DNA of 64,000 bases from Paenibacillus athensensis. GTDB lineage: Bacteria > Bacillota > Bacilli > Paenibacillales > NBRC-103111. Position numbers and translations under genes: made by a program. The stretch is from contig NZ_MYFO02000002.1 in assembly GCF_004514475.2 (NCBI RefSeq), forward strand, positions 62,001 to 126,000, given 5' to 3'. Shown one piece after another: positions 52,645 through 62,578 of the stretch (position 1 is its first letter; every line of letters starts with the position of its first letter). The notes beneath the pieces were generated by a model. It did no database searches. It saw only the letters and a program-made list of their open reading frames with translations, and was not told where the DNA came from.

Positions 52645-52995
52645 ATGATCGTGAAGGAAGAGCAACTGGTATGGGTGAAAGCTGTTGCGTACGAGGAGCT
52701 AGCGGTGAATACAGGGCGCACGGTCCGCTACTGCGGAGAAGAAGTCGCATTGTTCAAGCTCAGCAGCGGTAAGCTGCAAGCGATCCAAAACCGCTGTCCG
52801 CACAAGGACGGCGTGCTGGCGGAAGGCATTGTGTGCGATGAGCATGTGTTTTGTCCGCTGCACGATCGCAAAATTCATCTGCCGTCCGGTCTCGTCCAGC
52901 TGCCCGATACGGGCTGCGTTCGAACGTACACGACGAAGCTGGAGCAAGGCGACGTCTATATCGGCTTTCCTAAGGCGCAGGAGCTGGCGGGCTGA
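52645..52995 (+). CDS. nirD: Nitrite reductase small subunit, Rieske type
   Basis: The 116-residue Rieske protein has the cluster ligands in RCPHKDG and FCPLHDRK. It is the small partner of NirB. GGAGAGGAGAGAGG precedes the ATG, 30 bases after nirB. Confidence 0.95.
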   Translation: MIVKEEQLVWVKAVAYEELAVNTGRTVRYCGEEVALFKLSSGKLQAIQNRCPHKDGVLAEGIVCDEHVFCPLHDRKIHLPSGLVQLPDTGCVRTYTTKLEQGDVYIGFPKAQELAG

Positions 52996-53044
52996 TCGGA
53001 GACAGGCGCAATTCAACATGATGAGATGCGGGAGGTGATGAGCG

Positions 53045-55357
53045 GTGAAAACGCCGATGTTGATGATACCGACAGCTTCCCACTGCTGTTTTTGCAGCAT
53101 GCAGTGCGGCATGCTGGTGATGCCCAGCGACAAAGGAACGGGGCTTGTGATCAAGCCGAGCCCCGATTTTCCGGTCGCAACCGGCAGGCTGTGCCAGAAG
53201 GGCCTGAACGCACTTGAGCATGTGCAGCATGCGGACCGGGTTACGTTGCCGCTCGTGCGCGCCGGCTACTGGCAGCGGCAATCCGCAGCGCGTGCAGCGG
53301 GAGTGGTCCAGACGTTGCCTGATAGCGGTTATGTGTCCGCAAGCTTCGGCTCAGGTGCGAACGCTGCGCATGACGCGCCTGCTGCCAGATTGCTCGCAGC
53401 CGCTGCCGAAGCTTCCGTGTCGACGGCCGAACGGTCCGCTGGACCAGCCACGGCGTCTGTCGGGCTGCCATATGCCGCTGCCGGCGATTCATGGCGCTCA
53501 CTGAGCTGGGACGATGCCCTTGCAGGCATTGCTGCCGAGATCAAAGCGCTGCAAGCCGAATACGGCAACGACGCAGTTGGCGTCTATGGCGGGGGCTCTT
53601 TGACCAATGAGGTCAGCTACTTGCTCGGCAAGTTCACCCGCGTTGCTCTGCGTTCCAAATATATCGACTACAACGGTCGTTACTGCATGTCGTCGGCAGC
53701 AGCGGCCAGCAACAAGGCGTTTGGCGTCGACCGGGGAATGACGATGCCGCTGTCGGAAATTCCACAGGCCAAATATATCCTTCTGGCCGGCACAAACATT
53801 GCCGAATGCCAGCCGACGATGACCCCTTATTTATTGGAAGCGAAAAAAAACGGAGCGGTCATCGTCACCATCGATCCGCGCAACACGATGACCTCCAAAA
53901 TCGCCGACATTCACGTCCGTCTGCAGCCTGGCTTTGATTCCGTGTTCGTAAACGGCTTGCTGAATGTCATAGTGACAGAAAAGCTGTACGACGCCGCGTT
54001 TCTGGAACAGCGGACATCGGGCTTTGAGGAGCTGGCAGCTGCGGTCAAGCCTTTCACGCCCGCGCGCGTGGAGGAGCTGACCGGCGTGCTGGAAGGCGTT
54101 GTGCGGACGATTGCCCGCGGTTTTGCCAAAGCGGAAAGCGGCATTGTCATGACGGCTCGCGGCTTGGAGCAGCAGGTCAACGGTGTGGAAAATACGCAAA
54201 ATTACATCAATCTGGCGCTGATAACCGGCAAAATCGGCCGCAAAGGCTGCGGTTACGGCGCTGTAACCGGCCAAGCGAACGGGCAGGGCGGACGCGAGCA
54301 TGGGCAAAAAGCCGACCAGCTGCCGGGTTACCGGCTGATCGAGAATGAAGCAGACCGCGCTTACGTTGCCGGCGTCTGGGGCGTCGACCCGGGCGAGCTG
54401 CCGGGCAAGGGCGTATCGGCCTACGAGCTGCTGCAAAAGGTGGACGAAGGCGAGATTCAAGCGCTGATTGTTCTCGGCTCCAATCCGCTCGTCTCCAGTC
54501 CGAACAGCCGGATGGTCGAGCGGGCGCTGCAGAAGCTCAAACTGCTCGTAGTTATCGACATGTTCGAGACGGAGACGGCCCGATATGCCCATTGGCTGCT
54601 GCCCGGCTCCTCGTTTCTCGAAGGCGAGGGGACGTTGACGAATCTGGAGGGCCGGGTATTTCATCGGCCGCAAGCGTTGGCGCTGCCCGGCGAAAGCAAG
54701 CTCGATTATCGGATTCTGTGCGAGCTGGCTGCGGCGCTGGGGCGCGGGGCCTTTTTTCAATACAACGGCATTGAAGACGTGTTTAACGAGCTGACGCGGG
54801 CGACGGCGGGCGGCAAGGCGGATTACAGCGGGATCACGTATGAGCGGCTCCAGCGGGAAAAAGGCGTGTTTTGGCCGTGTCCTTCTCCGGACCATCCCGG
54901 CACGCCGCACATGTTCGAGACGACGTTTGCCCATCCGGACGGCAAAGCACGGCTTTTTGGCATAACGCCGAAAATGCCGGCCGAGCCGATCGACGCCGAC
55001 TACCCGTATGTGCTGACGACAGGACGTGTCGGCAGCCATTATTTAAGCGGTGCGCAAACGCGGCGGACGGAAGCGCTAAATAAGAAAAATCCCGTGCCGG
55101 TGGCAGAGATTCACCCGTGGCTGGCCGGTCGGATCGGGCTTGGCGTGGACGGCAAAGTGCGCATTACAAGCCGGAGAGGCTCGCTTGTATTTCCAGTGAA
55201 AGTAACCGAAGGCATTCAGCCCCGCACTGTTTTTGTGCCCTTTCACTGGGGGGAGGAGCTGTCGATCAACAAGCTGACCAACGGAGCGCTGGATCCGACC
55301 AGCCGGATGCCGGAATTTAAAATTTGCGCTGTACGTGTGGAACGGGTTGCAGATTAA
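53045..55357 (+). CDS. nasC: Assimilatory nitrate reductase catalytic subunit
   Basis: The enzyme reduces nitrate to nitrite with a molybdenum bis-MGD cofactor. The 770-residue protein starts at GTG after GGAGGTGATGAGC, carries an N-terminal 4Fe-4S set (CCFCSMQCGM, then GRLCQKG) and the molybdopterin motifs YNGRYCMSSAAAASNKAFG, GTNIAECQPTMTPYLLEA and LVVIDMFETETARYAHWLLP. The end, YVLTTGRVGSHYLSGAQTRR, is the MGD-binding C-terminal domain. An insert of about 65 residues rich in Ala, Ser and Pro near residues 80-145 is not part of the usual fold. Last gene of the operon; no separate electron-transfer subunit is visible. Confidence 0.93.
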   Translation: MKTPMLMIPTASHCCFCSMQCGMLVMPSDKGTGLVIKPSPDFPVATGRLCQKGLNALEHVQHADRVTLPLVRAGYWQRQSAARAAGVVQTLPDSGYVSASFGSGANAAHDAPAARLLAAAAEASVSTAERSAGPATASVGLPYAAAGDSWRSLSWDDALAGIAAEIKALQAEYGNDAVGVYGGGSLTNEVSYLLGKFTRVALRSKYIDYNGRYCMSSAAAASNKAFGVDRGMTMPLSEIPQAKYILLAGTNIAECQPTMTPYLLEAKKNGAVIVTIDPRNTMTSKIADIHVRLQPGFDSVFVNGLLNVIVTEKLYDAAFLEQRTSGFEELAAAVKPFTPARVEELTGVLEGVVRTIARGFAKAESGIVMTARGLEQQVNGVENTQNYINLALITGKIGRKGCGYGAVTGQANGQGGREHGQKADQLPGYRLIENEADRAYVAGVWGVDPGELPGKGVSAYELLQKVDEGEIQALIVLGSNPLVSSPNSRMVERALQKLKLLVVIDMFETETARYAHWLLPGSSFLEGEGTLTNLEGRVFHRPQALALPGESKLDYRILCELAAALGRGAFFQYNGIEDVFNELTRATAGGKADYSGITYERLQREKGVFWPCPSPDHPGTPHMFETTFAHPDGKARLFGITPKMPAEPIDADYPYVLTTGRVGSHYLSGAQTRRTEALNKKNPVPVAEIHPWLAGRIGLGVDGKVRITSRRGSLVFPVKVTEGIQPRTVFVPFHWGEELSINKLTNGALDPTSRMPEFKICAVRVERVAD

Positions 55358-55362
55358 CGATA

Positions 55363-55413
55363 AAAAGGAGCGTACGGAGGTCAGCGAAACTGATCTTCCG
55401 AAACGCTCCTTTT
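55363..55413. terminator. Bidirectional terminator
   Basis: AAAAGGAGCGT and ACGCTCCTTTT form the outer stem, and an inner CGGA...TCCG stem extends it, between converging genes. Confidence 0.88.
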
Positions 55414-55466
55414 ATTGCTGTCGTACCGCGGCTCAGGCTCATGAAAGCCGTCCGGCTTTGCCTGCT

Positions 55467-55599
55467 GCAGACCGCAGACGGCAGACCGCAGACGGCAGAC
55501 CGCAGACCGCAGAGCGCAGACCGCAGATCGCAGATCGCAGACGGCAGATCGCAGACCGCAGACCGCAGACCGCAGACGGCAGACGGCAGACCGCAGACC
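55467..55599. repeat. 7-bp tandem repeat, about 19 copies
   Basis: Uninterrupted GCAGACC or GCAGACG units, with a few GCAGATC/GCAGAGC variants, fill 133 bp between the nitrate operon terminator and the helicase gene end. The frame-breaking unit size fits a non-coding location. Nothing else is seen between 55414 and 55696. Confidence 0.95.
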
Positions 55600-55696
55600 C
55601 TAGACTTCATGCGCGCGTCGGGTTCTCTTTGTTGCGCATGCGGACGGAACGACTGCTTTACCGGGAGGCGCTCCGTAGGGGGCCGTTAAGCATCGC

Positions 55697-58600
55697 TTAC
55701 TGCAGCTGACTGGGCCACAGCACATAGCTGTTGCGATCGCGTTCGGCGCCGAGCCGCTGGAGAAGCTCGCGCTCAGGTGCGTCGGCGATACGCACGCCGT
55801 TCCAAGAGTCGACGACGATTTTGCGCAGCGATTGGGAGCGCAGAAACAAACGGAACATTGATTTCAAACGCTCGAGCGCTTGAGCGGCATCGTCTTCGGC
55901 TAACGTATCGGCAGCGGTGCTTTCCCGAGCTTGCGGCGAAAAGGCTGATCCTGCGTCTGCCGACAGGCTCGGGTCGAGGTCCGAACTGCGATCCGGCCGG
56001 ATTGTGAGCGTGGGGCCTGCTGTTGTGGCGAGCGCGGCATGGCTCATGCTGTATATGCGCCGTCCGTTATTTTCGATCCAATACAGCCAGCTTCCGCCTT
56101 GGACCAGCAGAAAATTGCCGTTTTTGCGGGCGAAGGTTGCGCCCTTGACGGACGGCCACGGCACGATCAGTCCAAACGGGTTGGCCGGATCAAGTGCGCA
56201 GATGAGCGTCGGCTCGCCGGCAGGAACGGTATTTGCGGGCAACGTGCGGCGCAGCCTATCGAGAAACGTCTTGGCGGCGAACTGCAAGGCAGGCAGGTCG
56301 CGGATAAACAAACCGCGGACGACAAGGCCCCACAGCTCCAACTGGCGCAGGGCAGGCAGGTGGACATCCCATGTATAGGGCGAATAGGCTTCGGCTACAT
56401 CCTTGGTCATGATGCCGAAGCGGTCGAGCAGATGGCGCGTCCATAGCAGCGCAGCCGCTTCCCGGTCATAGGCCCGGTCGGCAGTCGTTTCCAGCGCATA
56501 CCAGCGGCCCAGGCCGGACTGGAATTTGTCGCCCTTCGGGGCGCTGCGTTTCGCTGCAGCAGCGTGAAGGCGCAGCGGCGCGAACTGGTCGTTGGCGATA
56601 CGTCCGTCCCAGACCAGATCCAGCAGCTCGCCGAGCAGCGCGGACGGCGGTTGGCCGGCTTCCAGACTGAGTCTGCTCAGGAAGCTCGCGCCCTTGCTGC
56701 GGATCAGCTCCAGCAGCGCCGGGCGGGAAGGGGGACGAAGCGCCGCTCGCTCCAGACAGGGAGCCAGCAGCAGCTTGCCGTCGGGAGAATCTTGAAGAAA
56801 GAAGGCGATTCGGCCTTCTTTTTCTTCCGGTTCCTGACGCCCTACCCACACCAGCTCGCCGGAGGCGCAGAGCAGATCAAGCTCCTGCTTGCGGTAGCCG
56901 GTCTGCCGCGAAGGCAGAAGCACGGATTCCCAGAGGGAAACCGGCAGGAATAAGCCCTCGAGACTGCGCAACGCTTCGCGGAGTCCTTCGGTTCCCGGCG
57001 CTGCGCTGCGGCCAAGCTGCTCGCGCAATGGCATGGAACGCCAGTAGTCGAACGGAGAAACCGCGTCTTCGGCGCGCCGGTATGCCTCCAGCGACATGCG
57101 GATGAGCCGTGAAGCGATTTTGCCGCTTGTCCACAATCCCTCGTCTTCGCCTGCAGCGAACGGGGCCGGCTGTACCGCGCCCGAAGCAGCCGTCGACTGA
57201 ATCCAGTTGGCTGCTGCCGTTGCGTCAAGCCCGTACCGCTCAGCCAGCGTAGCGGCAGTAAACGACAGCACGCGGTCGGCGTACCGCTGCAGGATAAAGC
57301 TTTGCGCGAACGCGGAAACGTGGACATCGGCGTAAAGCTCGCGCTCATCGCTGCTGATATAGCGCGATTCGCCGCCACAAGCGACCGCTTGCGCCCGGCG
57401 GTCAGTGAGCAGCGCGTCCAGCCAGCCGTCGAGCTGCTCCGCGGGAATCGCCCGCTCCAGCTCGGCTCGCGAGCTGTCGCCCTGCTCCTTGAGCAGCCGC
57501 AGCAAGCTGTCCGGTCCGTCGGGCGCTGCGGCGTGCGCGGGAGTGCCGCGCTCCAGCCGCGCGGCTTCGGCGGCGAGCACCTGCGGATCGATCGCTTGCC
57601 GCACCGCTTCCGGGCCGAATACCTCTGCGGCTAACTGCCGGCTGAATCCAACGAGCTCCAGCTGCAGGTCGCGCGGCAGCGCATCCGATTCGTACAGCTT
57701 TGTCTGTACGTAATCGGCTTGAAAAGCCGCAGCGAGCGGCGAAGGGTACAAGCTGTGACGTACAGCAAACGTCAGTCTGCCCGCCGCGGCTTCGGTCAGC
57801 AGCGTCTGCAGCCGCGCGGCGTCAAGCTGCTCTTCGAGGCATTCGCGCACGGCTTCCTGCAGCAGCGGGAAGCGCTCTTTATATGGAAGCGATGCTTTGA
57901 GCAGCTCTTCGCTGCGCATCCGCTTTTTCCACGCCGGCATGCGCTCAAAGCTGCGCGAGAGCAGCAGCGAGGTCTCGGCGAGCCGTGAAAAGGCGGCGGC
58001 GAACATGGGCGAGCCGGCTACGGCTTCGCTGAGCAACTGCTCAGCTTCATCGGCGCGCAGCGCAATCAACTGCTGCGTAACGGCGGCGATTTGTCCGCTG
58101 CCCTCCAGCCGCAGCACCAGCTCAATGCCATTATCCTTGGCATTGGAGTACAACGGCGTCCAGCCGTGAACGCGCAGCTTGCTTTCGAGCGCCATTAACC
58201 AGGCGCGATTCAATCTGCGGCCGAACAGGCTGTGCAGGACGATGTGCGTTTGCCCATGCTCATCGGCGAAGCTTTCCAGCACGACGGTCCGGTCCGTCGG
58301 TACGGCGTGGGCCGCCATTTGGCTGCGCACAAAAGCGATGAGCTGGCTGCCCGCCGCGGCGTCCATGAAGCATTCGCTCATGAGCCAGCTTAATGCCGCC
58401 GCGTCTTTGGCCTTGCGGCTTGCGTCTGCTGCTCCAGCTTCGGTTGCCGCTTCCGCTTCGGTCGCCGGTCCGTTCAGAGCCAGGGCTGCGTCCGGGGCAT
58501 CCTCGGCGCTATCCTGCAAGGAGTGTTCGCTGTGTTTTTCCTGCGGATCGGAGCTGGCTTCAGGTTTGCCGTTTGCGGCCGCCGCCCGTTCGCCATCTTG

Positions 58601-60490
58601 CGCTTCAGACAGGCCGGTGAAGCCGCCTTCGTCCAGGCTGCCCCTCAGCCGTTCACTCAGCTCGCGCCAAAGCCGCCCGGTTTCCGCTCCCAGCTCAAAA
58701 GATCGGCTGCCGGCTTCGCCCCGCCAAAACGGAATTTCACTGTAGCGGTTTTCCGACTCGCTGACATAGACCCGCTCCGGGCGAATGCGCACGATGCGCC
58801 AGGACGAGGTGCCGAGCTGGAACACGTCGCCAACGGACGACTCCTGGATGAATTCCTCATCCAGTTCGCCGAGGCGCAGCCCGGACTCATTGTGATGCAC
58901 GGGATATGCCGTGCTTTGCGGGATGGTGCCGGCTCCTGTCAGGGCGGCGACGGAGGTGACCGGCAGCGCCCGCAAGCGGTCGGCGTCGCGGTCCCAGGCG
59001 ATAAGCGGGCGCACGAACGGATACAAGCCGGAGAGCACGTCCAGCATCGCCGTCACTTTGTCGCGAGACATGGCGCGGAAGCTGTCGCTCTGCCCGAGCA
59101 GGCGCAGCAGCTCGGGCAGCTCCCATTCGTCGCCGCCGGCCATCATGGCGACGATTTGCTGCGCGAGCACATCGAGGCTGCCGCGCGGCACGCGGATGGC
59201 CTCGATGTCGCGAGCGGCGATGCGCCGCCCGAGCACGGCAAGCTCGGGCAGGGAGCTGCGGCTGCGGGCCAGCAGCACGCCGCGGCTGACGCCGCCGACG
59301 GAATGGCCGGCGCGTCCGACGCGCTGGATGCCGGCAGCGGCGCTTTGCGGGGAGTCGATCTGGATGACCAGATCGACATGCCCGACGTCGATGCCAAGCT
59401 CCAGCGACGAGGTGGCCACGAGGCAGCGCAGCTCGCCGGCTTTCAGCAAACGCTCGACCTCCAGCCGTTTTTCCCGGGCAACGCTGCCGTGATGGCTGCG
59501 CGCCAGCTCATACCCGGCATGGTCGTTCAGTCGCAGCGTCAGCCGTTCGCACAACCGGCGGCTGTTGACAAACACAAGCGCCGCTCTGCATCCTTCCATG
59601 ACTTGAAGAATGCGCTGCACCAGCGGCGTCCAAATGGCCTCGCGGTCAGCGCCGTATCCGGGACGCACAGGCTCGGGAACCGTCAACAGCAGGTCGTATC
59701 GCTTGTCCGCCGCACTTTCAACGATAGCAACCGCTCGCGGCTGACCGTTCGTCCAGCCGCCGAGATAGCGCGCCACCCGTTCGATCGGCTTTTGCGTCGC
59801 CGAGACGCCGATGCGCTGCGCGGGTCGTCCGCACCAAGCATCCAGCCGTTCGAGGGTCAGCGATAGGTGCATGCCGCGCTTATCGGCTGCCAGCTCGTGG
59901 ATTTCATCAACCACAACCTGCCTGACCGTTCGCAGCATCTGCCGCGCCCGGGGCGAGGTGAGCAGCAAATAAAGCGATTCCGGGGTCGTCACCAGCACAT
60001 CCGGCGGATGCTTGAGCATCGAAGCGCGCGTGCTTTGCGATGTGTCGCCTGTGCGGACGCCAACGGAAATGCCGGGCCAAGGGGCGTCGTCTGCGCCCTT
60101 GGCGCTTGTTGGACTCGTATCGGATACTTCTGCAAGAGGGCGCCCCAACGTCTGGAGCTCGGCTTCCGCTGCAATTTCCTGCATGAAACCGAGCAGATGA
60201 TGGTGAATGTCGTTGTTCAAAGCTTTTAACGGCGTGACGACGAGTACGCGAACGCCAGAAGCGTAGTCCTTCGCAGAGCTACGCTTTTCTTGCACAACGC
60301 CGTCCAGACAGGGAAGCAGGGCGGCGAGCGTTTTTCCCGACCCGGTTGGCGACGAGATCAAGATGTGCCCATCCCCGGCTATTTGCGCCCAAGCCTGCTG
60401 CTGCACGCCGGTCGGCAGACCGAACCGTTTGGTGAACCAACTGCTCAGTACGTTATCAAATCCAAAATCCGCTGCGTGTTTATCCCGCAT
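55697..60490 (-). CDS. lhr: Lhr-family ATP-dependent DNA helicase
   Basis: The 1597-residue superfamily 2 helicase has FGLPTGVQQQAWAQI, Walker A SSPTGSGKT, the DEIH box (DEIHELAADKRGMHLSLTLERL), SATQKPIERVARYL, the winged-helix region and the long C-terminal part of Lhr proteins. These act in DNA repair; the large form belongs to mycobacteria, pseudomonads and some Firmicutes. The open frame continues 114 codons upstream through repeats, but GAAAGAGGG precedes the ATG at 60490. Low-complexity Ala/Glu stretches occur near residue 670. No partner gene is adjacent. Confidence 0.93.
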   Translation of the reverse strand: MRDKHAADFGFDNVLSSWFTKRFGLPTGVQQQAWAQIAGDGHILISSPTGSGKTLAALLPCLDGVVQEKRSSAKDYASGVRVLVVTPLKALNNDIHHHLLGFMQEIAAEAELQTLGRPLAEVSDTSPTSAKGADDAPWPGISVGVRTGDTSQSTRASMLKHPPDVLVTTPESLYLLLTSPRARQMLRTVRQVVVDEIHELAADKRGMHLSLTLERLDAWCGRPAQRIGVSATQKPIERVARYLGGWTNGQPRAVAIVESAADKRYDLLLTVPEPVRPGYGADREAIWTPLVQRILQVMEGCRAALVFVNSRRLCERLTLRLNDHAGYELARSHHGSVAREKRLEVERLLKAGELRCLVATSSLELGIDVGHVDLVIQIDSPQSAAAGIQRVGRAGHSVGGVSRGVLLARSRSSLPELAVLGRRIAARDIEAIRVPRGSLDVLAQQIVAMMAGGDEWELPELLRLLGQSDSFRAMSRDKVTAMLDVLSGLYPFVRPLIAWDRDADRLRALPVTSVAALTGAGTIPQSTAYPVHHNESGLRLGELDEEFIQESSVGDVFQLGTSSWRIVRIRPERVYVSESENRYSEIPFWRGEAGSRSFELGAETGRLWRELSERLRGSLDEGGFTGLSEAQDGERAAAANGKPEASSDPQEKHSEHSLQDSAEDAPDAALALNGPATEAEAATEAGAADASRKAKDAAALSWLMSECFMDAAAGSQLIAFVRSQMAAHAVPTDRTVVLESFADEHGQTHIVLHSLFGRRLNRAWLMALESKLRVHGWTPLYSNAKDNGIELVLRLEGSGQIAAVTQQLIALRADEAEQLLSEAVAGSPMFAAAFSRLAETSLLLSRSFERMPAWKKRMRSEELLKASLPYKERFPLLQEAVRECLEEQLDAARLQTLLTEAAAGRLTFAVRHSLYPSPLAAAFQADYVQTKLYESDALPRDLQLELVGFSRQLAAEVFGPEAVRQAIDPQVLAAEAARLERGTPAHAAAPDGPDSLLRLLKEQGDSSRAELERAIPAEQLDGWLDALLTDRRAQAVACGGESRYISSDERELYADVHVSAFAQSFILQRYADRVLSFTAATLAERYGLDATAAANWIQSTAASGAVQPAPFAAGEDEGLWTSGKIASRLIRMSLEAYRRAEDAVSPFDYWRSMPLREQLGRSAAPGTEGLREALRSLEGLFLPVSLWESVLLPSRQTGYRKQELDLLCASGELVWVGRQEPEEKEGRIAFFLQDSPDGKLLLAPCLERAALRPPSRPALLELIRSKGASFLSRLSLEAGQPPSALLGELLDLVWDGRIANDQFAPLRLHAAAAKRSAPKGDKFQSGLGRWYALETTADRAYDREAAALLWTRHLLDRFGIMTKDVAEAYSPYTWDVHLPALRQLELWGLVVRGLFIRDLPALQFAAKTFLDRLRRTLPANTVPAGEPTLICALDPANPFGLIVPWPSVKGATFARKNGNFLLVQGGSWLYWIENNGRRIYSMSHAALATTAGPTLTIRPDRSSDLDPSLSADAGSAFSPQARESTAADTLAEDDAAQALERLKSMFRLFLRSQSLRKIVVDSWNGVRIADAPERELLQRLGAERDRNSYVLWPSQLQ

Positions 60491-61520
60491 GGCGAACCCT
60501 CTTTCCGGTTGATCTTTGTCTTCAACATAGCATAATGCCCGCAAGCATGCCAGCTGAGAGCCAAGAGCAAGTGGGGCAAAGGGGGAGGGCCGTCTTATGG
60601 CGAACAAGCGCTCAGGCCCTTCGCTCTTTGGAGCAGGTCTCATGGAAAAACGTCTATCGTCTGCTGGGCCCTCAAAGTCCGCCCAAGCCGCCCTCCGCGT
60701 CCGCCTAAGCAGCTCGCTCCGCGAGCGCGTCCAACCGCGTCCGCCTGAGCAGCTCGTCCCCCGAATCGCCGCCCTCCACGTCCGCCTAAGCGCTCGCTCC
60801 GCGAGCGCGTCCAACCGCGTCCGCCTGAGCAACTCGTCCCCCGAAGCACCGCCCTCCGCGTCCGCTCAAGCAGCTCGCTCCGCGAGCGCGTCCAACCGCG
60901 TCCGCCTGAGCAGCTCGTCCCCCGAAGCACCGCCCTCCGCGTCCGCTCAAGCAGCTCGCCCTCCGCGCCGCCGCCTGCCGCGTCTGCTCAAGCCACTCGC
61001 TCCGCGAGCGCGTCCAAGCACGTCCGCCTGAGCAGCTCGTCCCCCGAAACGCCGCCCTCCGCGTCCGCTCAAGCCACTCGCTCCGCGAACGCGGCCATCC
61101 TCGTCTGCCCAAGCAGCTCGCCCTCCGCGCCGCCGCCTGCCACGTCCGCCCGAGCCTCCCGCCGTCCGCACCGCCGACTCCATCGCACCTCCCCCGAAGT
61201 GCCTTGGCCGTTTATTGGCCGCCGCTTCACAGCCCCGCGCCAACGCGGCGGACTCGTTGCGACCCCGTCGCTCCCTCCAGAGCGGCAATCCCTGAAATCC
61301 CGCGCCCCATGCGCGATCTGGGGTTTTTATCTTCTTCCGAAAACCCCAAGAATTGGAAGGTAAAACTGACAAAATCTTGTTGCTTTATGTCGAAAGTAGT
61401 CGAATTTATATTTAGAGTGTAAACATTAACAAAAAATGCATCATTGAAGAAGGAAATTGTCGGTTCTTGGTGAATAACTCCTAGTAACACTACGGCATTC
61501 AGGAGAAAAGGTAGGATCGG
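60491..61520. repeat. Long tandem repeats between lhr and the c-di-GMP operon
   Basis: About 60685 to 61165 consists of repeats of roughly 81 bp; clear unit starts are near 60768, 60848 and 60929. Each contains CTCGCTCCGCGAGCGCGTCC, then CCGCCTGAGCAGCTCGTCCC. The unit includes an inverted repeat, CTCGCTCCGCGAGCG. Both strands stay open, but I see no ribosome site and no recognisable protein, so I call no gene. 61166-61520 holds only AT-rich promoter-like sequence before the HD-GYP gene. Confidence 0.75.
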
Positions 61521-62561
61521 ATGGAGAAAACACACTTTTTTAAAAATGTGCTAAGCTCAGATTCGATTGCGGAATCGCTGGAACACTTACGCGGCTTCTC
61601 CAAATCATTTTTGGGCAGTGAGCAGATTTGTGTACTCTTGTGGAACAAAAAGCACGGAAGCGATCAGGTGGATGTGTATCACACGAATCTTTCCGACGCT
61701 GAATTGACCAGATTGAAGCGTATCGCGCTGCACACGGATTTGTTCGCAACGATTCCCGAAGGCGGCAACCTCGTATCCGCCATTTCTCCGGAGTTTGCCG
61801 ATTCCTCCTTCCAATCGGTTTTCGCGTTCCGCTTGCTTGGCGATACCTGCAGCGGCGTGTTGGCCTTTTGCTTTGAGGAATTGGTGCAGCCTCCCGAGGA
61901 CGCCTTGGAAGTGTGCAACCTGATCCGGCTGCATATGGAGCATCTGATCGAAAAGATTCATTTTCGAAGGCAGCTCCTGCAGCTTAAAACGTATGAAAAT
62001 TTAGTCAATACGCTGCGGATCAAAGATGCTTTTACCGTGAACCACTGCTACAACGTATCGTTCTACTCCGCGCTGCTGGGCAATCGGCTCGGGCTGCCGT
62101 TTCCGATTATGGAGCAGCTGAAGATTTCGTCTTTGCTGCACGATATCGGCAAGCTGGCGATTCCCGACAGTATTTTGCTCAAGCCAGGCAAGCTGACCAA
62201 TGAGGAATTTCAGGTCATCAAGAAGCACCCGGTGCTCGGCTACGAGCTGCTCAAGGAGTACCCCGACGTCGAGCCGATGCTGCCTGTCGTTCGCTGGCAT
62301 CACGAGCGGATGGACGGTCTGGGATATCCCGACGGGCTTACCGGCGATCAAATTCCGCTGCAGGTGCGCATTGTGAGCCTGGCCGACGCCTTCGACGCGA
62401 TGACGTCAACCCGGGTTTACCGCTCCTCATTAAGCATTGAAGAGGTGAAAGAACAGATGCTGATGCATGCAGGGACTCAATTCGACGAGACCCTGATCCA
62501 TGCGTTCATGGATGTACTGAACGAGCAGAAAAAGATGAAGCTGCTCCAATCGTTTGAATGA
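61521..62561 (+). CDS. GAF and HD-GYP protein, probable cyclic-di-GMP phosphodiesterase
   Basis: The 346-residue protein has a GAF-like N-terminal sensor (residues 1 to about 150) and a full HD-GYP domain: LLHDIGKLAIPD, KKHPVLGYELL, RWHHERMDGLGYPDGL (the GYP motif) and SLADAFDAMTSTRVYR. It would break cyclic-di-GMP. AAAAGGTAGGA precedes the ATG. A GGDEF gene follows, so synthesis and breakdown are paired in one operon. Confidence 0.92.
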   Translation: MEKTHFFKNVLSSDSIAESLEHLRGFSKSFLGSEQICVLLWNKKHGSDQVDVYHTNLSDAELTRLKRIALHTDLFATIPEGGNLVSAISPEFADSSFQSVFAFRLLGDTCSGVLAFCFEELVQPPEDALEVCNLIRLHMEHLIEKIHFRRQLLQLKTYENLVNTLRIKDAFTVNHCYNVSFYSALLGNRLGLPFPIMEQLKISSLLHDIGKLAIPDSILLKPGKLTNEEFQVIKKHPVLGYELLKEYPDVEPMLPVVRWHHERMDGLGYPDGLTGDQIPLQVRIVSLADAFDAMTSTRVYRSSLSIEEVKEQMLMHAGTQFDETLIHAFMDVLNEQKKMKLLQSFE

Positions 62562-62578
62562 AAGGTGGATCATGGATA

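Noticed and set aside
60597-61112. Ser/Arg-rich ORFs on both strands upstream of lhr
   Set aside because: They are simple translations of the tandem repeat, without ribosome sites or recognisable protein features.
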